Below, one piece after another: positions 15,325 to 20,166 of a stretch of 20,166 nt of DNA. The stretch comes from Oscillospiraceae bacterium. Lineage in GTDB: Bacteria; Bacillota; Clostridia; Oscillospirales; Acutalibacteraceae. A program made the position numbers and the translations under genes. Under the pieces are notes generated by a model, which saw nothing but the letters and a program-made list of their open reading frames with translations, was not told the origin of the DNA and made no database searches. Position 1 is the stretch's first letter; the number at the start of each line of letters is the position of its first letter. Location of the stretch: contig JAHZCM010000005.1 of assembly GCA_019422905.1 (NCBI GenBank), forward strand, positions 15,508 to 35,673, read 5' to 3'.

Positions 15325-16077
15325 TTAATCAGACAAGCTAAAAGCTTTATTATTTTCATTATGCCATAGATATATAGAATATATCAGCATAACAACTAGT
15401 CCTAATATTAATACTATATTTAGCTTAATAACAAATACTGATAAAAGCGTGTTTATCAGTCCGTGAAAAACACTACAAGCGAAAACACATTGTGTTTTCT
15501 TATAAATTGCAGCAAGCCAAAAACTCAATATCACCGCTAAGACTAAGAATAATGAAAATTCCATATTTTGTTGAGATGTCCCTTTCACAAACCAAAGTGG
15601 AATGTGCCAAATTCCCCAAACTATGCCTGTGATGACGGTTGCTATTGGAAAATTGTACTTATTCTCTAAATTAGGCTGCATTATACCACGCCAACCTAAT
15701 TCTTCTTCACCACCATATATGAATACAGCTTGAATAAAGACAATTGGGACTAGATACAAAGGTAATTCTGCATTTAATTCCATAGACGAAATGCCAATTG
15801 TAGCTATTGCCATAGCAGACAGTATCCAAAAATAAATCATTGATTTCCTTTTGTATTGAAATACAAACTTTTTGAAAGAATTTAAGGTTAATTTTTCACT
15901 CATTAAAAACAATGATGCAATTGTTGGTCCAAAGCCGCCAATAATGTGCAAAATGGTACCTATTGGATGTGTGAATGTAATGACATTTAATTTTGTTAGA
16001 ACGGCAAGGCTAATCCAAGCTGTACCTGTAATAAAAAAAGTAATTATTAGAAAATACATCAAACGGTTTTTATGCAT
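15325..16077 (-). CDS. CPBP family intramembrane metalloprotease
   Basis: 250 residues with about seven or eight hydrophobic segments. The CPBP (Abi, Rce1-like) motifs are all present: EEELGWRG near 123-130, GIVWGIWHIPLWF near 150-162, and FHGLINT near 204-210, supplying the Glu and His residues of the membrane metal site. Bacterial members include bacteriocin-immunity and maturation proteases, others are of unknown function. The gene is AT-rich like the whole island and lies at its right end, transcribed inwards, so it may be cargo. No bacteriocin precursor is visible beside it. The start ATG at 16077 has only a weak site (GGGGAAATG, about 13 nt upstream). Confidence 0.88.
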   Translation of the reverse strand: MHKNRLMYFLIITFFITGTAWISLAVLTKLNVITFTHPIGTILHIIGGFGPTIASLFLMSEKLTLNSFKKFVFQYKRKSMIYFWILSAMAIATIGISSMELNAELPLYLVPIVFIQAVFIYGGEEELGWRGIMQPNLENKYNFPIATVITGIVWGIWHIPLWFVKGTSQQNMEFSLFLVLAVILSFWLAAIYKKTQCVFACSVFHGLINTLLSVFVIKLNIVLILGLVVMLIYSIYLWHNENNKAFSLSD

Positions 16078-16129
16078 TTTGAATTTTCATTTCCCCGATT
16101 TTAAAATTTTGTGTGTGACACATTCCAAT

Positions 16130-16159
16130 TTTATATTAATTGTACCACACAAACATCAA
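16130..16159 (-). promoter_or_regulatory. Candidate promoter of the CPBP gene
   Basis: Minus strand TTGATG (16159-16154), 18-nt spacer, TATAAA (16135-16130). A start near 16123 gives a leader of about 45 nt. It lies within the element, some 40 bp from its right end. Confidence 0.4.
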
Positions 16160-16199
16160 TAAGTCTACACCCGAACCGTGTATTATGTGGCAAGCCATA

Positions 16200-16244
16200 C
16201 TCCTAAGCGGAAGGTCGGGGATTCGAATTCCTTCGGGCACGCCA
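16200..16244 (+). pseudogene. tRNA-Arg(CCU) 3' half with CCA
   Basis: Begins with the core CTCCTAAG, then anticodon-stem 3' strand GCGGA (pairs with TTCGC of the left half at 14550-14554, one U-G), variable AGGTC, T-arm GGGGA-TTCGAAT-TCCTT, acceptor strand CGGGCAC, G and CCA. No 5' half lies in front; instead the AT-rich island ends here. The acceptor strand pairs only imperfectly with the left half's GTCTCTG (one C-C mismatch, two G-U). Confidence 0.75.
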
Positions 16245-16338
16245 GAAACAACGGAGGGACGATGAAAGGAAAGTGAAAATGCACACCCTGCGGCCTGCCG
16301 GAATAGGATAGAGGAGAACCTGTTTTGGAGGCGATCGT

Positions 16339-16914
16339 TTGGCGATTAAGATTTTTATTGATCAGGGGCATAACCCAAGCGGATTTCACAATGCCGGAGC
16401 GGAAGGGCACGGCCTGCGCGAGCAGGACATCACCTACAATGTGGGCGTTTATCTGGCCGATCTGCTCAACGAGGATCCGCGGTTTACGGCGCGTCTTTCC
16501 CGGCCTACGCCGGAAACCGTACTGGGCACCAACAACACCACAAGCCTGCAGGCGCGCGTCAACATGGCGAACTCATGGCCCGCGGATTATTTTATCAGCA
16601 TCCACTGCAACTCCAATACCAATCCGGCCGTAAACGGCACCGAGGTTTATGTTTACCGGAGCAACACGCAGTCGTATTGGCTTGCCCAGCATATCCTCAA
16701 CGCGATTGTGGAGCGTGTGGGCACGCGGGACAACGGCGTGCGACTCAACCCCTCGCTCTATGTGCTGCGGCGCACGGCGATGCCCGCTGTGCTGGTGGAG
16801 CTGGCGTATCTCAGCAATGCCGGCGACGCGCAGAAGCTGCAGGACGACCAGATGGGCTTTGCACAGGGAATTTACGAGGGGCTGCTTAGCTATTTTGGCT
16901 TTTCGGCGCCTTAA
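16339..16914 (+). CDS. N-acetylmuramoyl-L-alanine amidase (Amidase_3), no signal peptide
   Basis: 191 residues starting at a TTG codon (16339), chosen because GGAGG (16327-16331) lies 7 nt in front and the protein then begins with the first strand, MAIKIFIDQGH. Zinc ligands and catalytic residues of Amidase_3 are visible: His11 in DQGHNP, Glu28 in LREQD, His89 in SIHCNS and Glu154 in VELAYLSN. The enzyme cuts the bond between MurNAc and the stem peptide. There is no signal peptide, membrane helix or cell-wall-binding domain. A cytoplasmic amidase without export signal recalls the mother-cell lytic enzymes of sporulation (CwlC type), and spore-coat genes are the next neighbours. A phage endolysin is an alternative, but no phage genes are near. 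Confidence 0.92.
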   Translation: MAIKIFIDQGHNPSGFHNAGAEGHGLREQDITYNVGVYLADLLNEDPRFTARLSRPTPETVLGTNNTTSLQARVNMANSWPADYFISIHCNSNTNPAVNGTEVYVYRSNTQSYWLAQHILNAIVERVGTRDNGVRLNPSLYVLRRTAMPAVLVELAYLSNAGDAQKLQDDQMGFAQGIYEGLLSYFGFSAP

Positions 16915-16993
16915 TCTTCACCGCCCGAACGGGAATGCACGGAAGATATTGCGCGTGCATTGCTTTTCCGGTATGGCGGCCTGCAAAAAGCAA

Positions 16994-17032
16994 AAAAGCA
17001 CCGACGGCATTTTTTGCCTGTCGGTGCTTTTT
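16994..17032. terminator. Bidirectional terminator between amidase and spore-coat genes
   Basis: GCACCGAC-GGC (16998-17008) pairs with GCC-T-GTCGGTGC (17016-17027), one bulged T, loop ATTTTTT. A-run on the left and T-run on the right flank allow stopping in both directions. Confidence 0.9.
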
Positions 17033-17057
17033 CCATGTCGGCCCGGCGCCTGTCCGA

Positions 17058-17303
17058 TTACTGCGCCAAAAATTTCTGCTTCACAGAGGCGATTTTATTC
17101 TGCTCCGCCTGCTCTGTGGGGTACCAGCCCTTTGCGGCCATTTTGTCATAGATCGTGTCCTGCATGCAGAGCGAGTCGTTCAGGGCCGTGCTGAACGCCT
17201 GATGCACGTTCTCCGTGGGAGACTCGATTGTTCCGTGCATAAAGAGATCGCATACGCCCTTTTCGAGCAGGAGAATGTTTTCCATCAAGTTCTTGTCGTC
17301 CAT
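17058..17303 (-). CDS. Spore coat protein, CotF-like, 81 aa
   Basis: An 81-residue helical protein. NLMENILLLEKGVCDLFMHGT forms a first helix and NDSLCMQDTIYDKMAAKGWYPTEQAEQNKI the second; the M-Q-D-x-I-Y-x-x-M-x-x-K-G-W-Y-P block is the signature of CotF-type coat proteins. The ribosome-binding site AAGGAGG lies 6 nt before the ATG at 17303. It is the second gene of a pair, 11 nt after the 57-aa gene. CotF proteins sit in the spore coat; Bacillus CotF is about twice as long, so this is a half-size form holding one two-helix unit. It places the organism among sporeformers. Confidence 0.82.
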   Translation of the reverse strand: MDDKNLMENILLLEKGVCDLFMHGTIESPTENVHQAFSTALNDSLCMQDTIYDKMAAKGWYPTEQAEQNKIASVKQKFLAQ

Positions 17304-17314
17304 TTTTTGCCTCC

Positions 17315-17488
17315 TTAAAGCAATCCGTAGAAATTCTGGAAGATCTGCTGGTGCTTCTGCGCCATCTGCTCAATGCAGGCTTTCAGGTCGGCGTCCTGAA
17401 TCTGGCTGGCCGTTTCCTTGCACTTGGTCTGGAAATATTTCTCGTGGCCCAGTGCGTCTTCGATATACAAGAGTTCCTTGGTTGTCAT
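17315..17488 (-). CDS. Small spore-coat-associated protein, 57 aa
   Basis: Begins MTTKELLYIEDALGHEKYFQ; GGAGGTG lies 8 nt before this ATG (17488), while the longer frame up to 17533 has no ribosome-binding site. It is predicted to be two helices, with KCKETASQIQDADLKACIEQMAQKHQQIFQNFYGLL as the second part. The pattern E-x-x-x-H-E-K and QKHQQIFQNFY matches the short proteins commonly encoded in front of CotF-like genes in Clostridia; it is probably a coat or coat-assembly protein. It is co-transcribed with the 81-aa gene. Function is not shown. Confidence 0.7.
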   Translation of the reverse strand: MTTKELLYIEDALGHEKYFQTKCKETASQIQDADLKACIEQMAQKHQQIFQNFYGLL

Positions 17489-17603
17489 GAGCTGTGCACC
17501 TCCAATAAATGATTCTGCTTCTATTCTGAGCACTTCTGCGGGCGCTATTCAAAATACAAAAAATTTCCGCTTTAAACACAAATTTCCTTTTGGAGAACAT
17601 GGA

Positions 17604-17632
17604 TTGCCTTTCAGGCATAAAAGCGATATACT
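17604..17632 (+). promoter_or_regulatory. Promoter of the lysR gene
   Basis: TTGCCT (17604-17609), 17-nt spacer, TATACT (17627-17632). The transcript would begin near 17639, about 36 nt before the chosen start at 17675. Confidence 0.6.
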
Positions 17633-17642
17633 TATAGTGTAT
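17628..17642 (+). promoter_or_regulatory. LysR-type operator ATAC-N7-GTAT
   Basis: ATAC (17628-17631), 7 nt, GTAT (17639-17642). This is the T-N11-A box of LysR regulators. It is part of the longer imperfect palindrome GATATAC/GTGTATC and overlaps the -10 box and start point, which suits self-repression. Confidence 0.5.
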
Positions 17643-17674
17643 CATGAATGTTTCAGGTTGCGGGAGGGAACAGC

Positions 17675-18574
17675 ATGGAAATACGGATGCTTCGGTATTT
17701 TTTGACGGTTGCGCGTGAGCAGAGCATTACAAAGGCCGCCGAGGTTCTGCACATCACGCAGCCGACATTGAGCCGCCAATTGGCCCAAATGGAAGCGGAA
17801 ATGGGCGTGAAGCTGTTTTCAAGGGAATCGCACAGGCTTTCCCTGACCGGCGAGGGTTTTCTGCTGCGCCGCCGCGCAGAGGAGATTCTGGAGCTGGTGG
17901 ATAAAACGGAAAAGGAGCTTGCGGAGCAGGAGAAAGCCGTGGAGGGCACGGTGTCCGTCGGCTGCGGCGACCTCGGCGCGGTGCAGATACTTCCGGCGCT
18001 GTTTCGTGATTTCCATGAGCGGTATCCGGCCGTGACCTTTGAGCTGTATACGGCGACGGCCGATTATGTGAAAGAGCGGATGGAGCGCGGGCTGACGGAT
18101 ATCGGCCTGCTGATGGAACCCATCGATATGGAGCGGCTCGATTTTATCCGCCTGAACCGGCGGGAAAGATGGGTTGTGGCCATGCACCCGGATTCCCCCC
18201 TGGCGCAAAAGGACCGCGTGACGGCGCAGGACCTGAAGGATGTGCCGCTGATTCTGCCGTACCGGAGGAATGTGCAGAGCGAGCTGGCAAACTGGTTTGG
18301 CGATTGCTACGAAAGCCTGAACGTCCTGTTTACGAGCAACCTGCCCGCGGCCGGCTCGGTGATGGTTTACAGCAGGCTGGCCTATTTGCTGATGATAGAA
18401 GGAACCGGTATGCTCTGGGATAAAGAGAAGCTCATCTGCCGGCCGCTGTACCCGGAGCTGACGGCGACGAGCGTGCTGGCATGGAAGCGGCAGCAGCCCT
18501 TTACGCCGGCAGCCGCCAGATTTATCGCGTATATGCGGGAGGCCATAGGCGCTGAGGCAGGCGAAAGGCGGTAA
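17675..18574 (+). CDS. LysR-family transcriptional regulator
   Basis: 299 residues from the ATG at 17675, preceded by GGGAGGG; an earlier in-frame ATG at 17648 is a worse fit because the family begins MEIRxLRYF. The N-terminal winged helix-turn-helix spans about 1-60, with ITKAAEVLHITQPTLSRQLAQMEAEMG as the recognition unit, followed by the linker helix and a two-lobed ligand-binding domain (about 90-290, VSVGCGDLGAV at its first strand). LysR proteins usually regulate a neighbouring gene and themselves. An ATAC-N7-GTAT box covers its own promoter. The following MFS gene is convergent, the preceding coat genes are divergent. The ligand is unknown. Confidence 0.93.
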   Translation: MEIRMLRYFLTVAREQSITKAAEVLHITQPTLSRQLAQMEAEMGVKLFSRESHRLSLTGEGFLLRRRAEEILELVDKTEKELAEQEKAVEGTVSVGCGDLGAVQILPALFRDFHERYPAVTFELYTATADYVKERMERGLTDIGLLMEPIDMERLDFIRLNRRERWVVAMHPDSPLAQKDRVTAQDLKDVPLILPYRRNVQSELANWFGDCYESLNVLFTSNLPAAGSVMVYSRLAYLLMIEGTGMLWDKEKLICRPLYPELTATSVLAWKRQQPFTPAAARFIAYMREAIGAEAGERR

Positions 18575-18601
18575 GAGCGCCGCCCCACGCAAAAATATAA
18601 A

Positions 18602-18650
18602 GCAAGCCGGAGCTTACCGCGTTTCCAGCGGCTTCCGGCTTGCTTTTTTT
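18602..18650. terminator. Terminator between lysR and the MFS gene
   Basis: GCAAGCCGGA (18602-18611) pairs perfectly with TCCGGCTTGC (18634-18643) around a 22-nt loop, then TTTTTTT. The stop codons of both convergent genes lie just outside. Confidence 0.88.
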
Positions 18651-18662
18651 CTGTTCAAGAAA

Positions 18663-19907
18663 TTAAGCGCGGTCCTTTTTGCGGAACCGGTTGAGCAGCG
18701 CGATGCCGATCAGGATCAGCACAGGGAAGATAATGCAGAACAGCATGCCGCTCTTCAGACCGAGCTGATCGGCGGTCAGGCTGGAGGACGCCAGCGCGCG
18801 CGGGCTGGAGGAAACGGCGGCGCTTACGGCGCCCATCAGCGCGGGGCCGGCGGAGCAGCCGATATCGCCCATCACGGCCAGCACGCCGAACATGGCGGTG
18901 CCGCCCTTCGGATAAGCGGCGGTGGTCAGCGAGAAGGTGCCCGGCCACATCAGACTCACGGAGAATCCGCAGAGCGAGCAGGAAATCAGAGCGAGCATCG
19001 GGTTTTCAAGCAGCGCCGTGCCGAGATAGCACAGGATACACAGCGACGCGCAGAGCGTCAGGGCCAGAGAAAGGTTGATTTTTCCGCCCCAGATGCCGTA
19101 AATCGTGCGGCCGATGCCCATAAACACCGCAAAGAGACACGGGCCCATCAGGTCGCCGACGACCTTGGTGACGCCGAGCGCGCGCTCCGCAAACAAAGAG
19201 CTCCACTGGCACATGGCCAGCTCACTCGCGCCCGCGCAAAGCATCAGCAGCATGGCGACAAGGAAAATCTTCGAAGCAAACAGTGTTTTGAGCGGCGTTT
19301 TTTCCTCCTCGGGCACGGTGGGCATCAGCGGCACCTTCAGAAAACGAAACAGGTTGTAAAACGGAAGCAGGGACCAAAGCGCCGGGATGATAAACCAAAG
19401 GTCGTCGCCAATGACGCGCAGCAGCAGCGTGGTGATCAGCACAACGCCGACCTGCCCCCAGCAGTAGAAGGAATGGAGCAGACTCATTGCGGAGGCTTTG
19501 GCGTCGCCCGGGCAGGATTCGACGATCGGGCTGATGATGACCTCGATCAGGCCGCCGCCGACACCGCTGATGACGGTGGCGATGACAAGGCCGATAAACG
19601 GAGCGGGCAGTATGTTCGGCAGGATACCCAGCAGCATCAAGCCTGAAAACGCAAGAAAATGCGCGATCACGGCGGCGCGCCGGTACCCAATGCGGTCCAC
19701 ATAGCGCACGGAGAGGACGTCGGTGACGACCTGTGTGACGAAATTGCACAGGATCAGCGCGGAAATCAGCACATACGAGATGCCGAAGCGGTTCTGAAAA
19801 ATGACAAAAAAGAGCGGCGAGAGATTGTTCACGATGCCCTGCGTGATATAGCCGCGGTAGCAGGCATACACCGTGCTTTTAAAATTGGAAGCTGTTTTTG
19901 CCGGCAT
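18663..19907 (-). CDS. Major facilitator superfamily (MFS) transporter
   Basis: 414 residues with about 12 hydrophobic segments, separated near residues 207-222 by a charged cytoplasmic loop (VPEEEKTPLK), the two-times-six layout of MFS carriers. The conserved motif after helix 2 is recognisable as SVRYVDRIGYRRAAV near 66-80. The second half has SLMWPGTFSLTTAAYPKGGTAMFG, similar to FucP/sugar MFS carriers, so a sugar or small-metabolite substrate is plausible but not proven. It starts at ATG 19907 with AAAGGATGG 5-6 nt upstream. It is convergent with lysR and divergent from the partial gene at 20133. No LysR box was seen in front. Confidence 0.85.
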   Translation of the reverse strand: MPAKTASNFKSTVYACYRGYITQGIVNNLSPLFFVIFQNRFGISYVLISALILCNFVTQVVTDVLSVRYVDRIGYRRAAVIAHFLAFSGLMLLGILPNILPAPFIGLVIATVISGVGGGLIEVIISPIVESCPGDAKASAMSLLHSFYCWGQVGVVLITTLLLRVIGDDLWFIIPALWSLLPFYNLFRFLKVPLMPTVPEEEKTPLKTLFASKIFLVAMLLMLCAGASELAMCQWSSLFAERALGVTKVVGDLMGPCLFAVFMGIGRTIYGIWGGKINLSLALTLCASLCILCYLGTALLENPMLALISCSLCGFSVSLMWPGTFSLTTAAYPKGGTAMFGVLAVMGDIGCSAGPALMGAVSAAVSSSPRALASSSLTADQLGLKSGMLFCIIFPVLILIGIALLNRFRKKDRA

Positions 19908-19944
19908 AGAGAGACCATCCTTTAATAAGATAACATCATACCCT

Positions 19945-19950
19945 ATTATA
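19945..19950 (-). promoter_or_regulatory. Possible -10 box of the MFS gene
   Basis: A perfect TATAAT on the minus strand, about 40 nt before the ATG. No good -35 box at 16-18 nt; TAGCAA is the nearest. An activator might be needed. Confidence 0.3.
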
Positions 19951-20028
19951 ATCGATATGCCGCCGGATTGCTACAATATTTTCCACGGGAATTATAACGA
20001 TTTTGTGTTTTGAAGGAATAATTCTCTG

Positions 20029-20057
20029 TTGATTTCGGCGAAAACATATTGTACAAT
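20029..20057 (+). promoter_or_regulatory. Promoter of the gene at 20133
   Basis: TTGATT (20029-20034), 17-nt spacer, TACAAT (20052-20057). A start near 20064 gives a leader of about 70 nt with AAAGGAGTG in front of the ATG. Confidence 0.6.
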
Positions 20058-20132
20058 AAAAGTAACCGCGGGGAATTGCCCTCGGGACAAGCTCGTTTAT
20101 TTTCTAAAATTATATTCAAAGGAGTGTCAAGC

Positions 20133-20166
20133 ATGAAATTAGGCGTATGCACAAACGTCGTCGGCA
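20133..20166 (+). CDS. Start of a gene, possibly sugar-phosphate isomerase/epimerase (TIM barrel)
   Basis: Only 11 complete codons are in the window: MKLGVCTNVVG. The ribosome-binding site AAAGGAGTG is 7 nt before the ATG. M-K-L-G-V-x-T is a usual first strand of xylose-isomerase-like TIM-barrel epimerases, and an adjacent MFS sugar-type carrier fits, but eleven residues cannot decide it. Confidence 0.3.
   Translation, partial: MKLGVCTNVVG

Larger units (their letters stand above)
14555..16207. mobile_element. AT-rich insertion in tRNA-Arg, minimal or remnant integrative element
   Basis: About 1.65 kb bounded by direct copies of CTCCTAAG (14555-14562 and 16200-16207), each in half of a tRNA-Arg anticodon loop. 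Base composition inside is clearly AT-rich, against the GC-rich flanks. Contents in order: a complete different tRNA-Arg(CCU), a terminator, an array of TTAGCA/TGCTAA repeats, a 57-aa protein of a type common on Firmicutes mobile elements, a bidirectional terminator and a CPBP protease gene. No integrase, excisionase or relaxase is present, so it is either a deletion remnant of an integrative element or a non-autonomous one that would need an integrase in trans. The tRNA anticodon loop is a classic tyrosine-integrase target. Confidence 0.65.

Noticed and set aside
14563..16199. Group I intron in tRNA-Arg(CCU)
   Set aside because: Such introns do sit in tRNA anticodon loops, but this insert contains a full tRNA, terminators and two protein genes in opposite directions, with no group I core that I can see.

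Overview
The window looks like chromosome of a spore-forming, Gram-positive member of the Clostridia (Oscillospirales/Ruminococcaceae-like). The signs are a dgkA-era-recO-mutS2 neighbourhood, CotF-type spore-coat genes, strong AGGAGG ribosome-binding sites, TTGACA/TATAAT-type promoters and a GC-rich backbone broken by one AT-rich island. No rRNA, CRISPR array or complete integrase/transposase gene is visible.

Layout. (1) 1-3332, plus strand: 3' end of an undecaprenol/diacylglycerol kinase, a D-Ala-D-Ala ligase, the GTPase Era, a small YqzL-like protein and RecO. (2) 3349-4798: an accessory AlbA_2/ATPase regulator gene, broken by a single extra base. (3) 5108-7471: MutS2. (4) 7666-8607: a secreted, membrane-anchored TPM-domain protein with its own promoter and terminator. 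(5) 14105 down to 9007, minus strand: a four-gene operon of MBOAT acyltransferase, DHHW/AlgX-like protein, FkbH-like HAD-IIIC protein and acyl carrier protein. The parts match those of the dlt system (carrier loader, carrier, MBOAT, SGNH/DltD-like partner), but an FkbH protein stands where DltA would be. (6) 14523-16244: a tRNA-Arg(CCU) gene split inside its anticodon loop by about 1.65 kb of AT-rich DNA. That DNA carries a complete different tRNA-Arg(CCU) with its own terminator, an array of seven short TTAGCA/TGCTAA repeats, a 57-aa protein and a CPBP membrane protease. (7) 16339-17488: an N-acetylmuramoyl-L-alanine amidase without signal peptide, convergent with two small spore-coat-type genes. 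(8) 17604-19907: a LysR regulator with a probable self-operator, convergent with an MFS transporter. (9) 20133-end: start of a gene that may encode a sugar-phosphate isomerase/epimerase-type protein.

Two places deserve most attention. The FkbH-ACP-MBOAT-DHHW operon may be a surface-polymer acylation system that uses a carrier-bound glyceryl (or other three-carbon) group. The split tRNA-Arg with an intact replacement on the inserted DNA looks like a minimal or remnant integrative element that destroys an essential-type tRNA and supplies a substitute under the original promoter.
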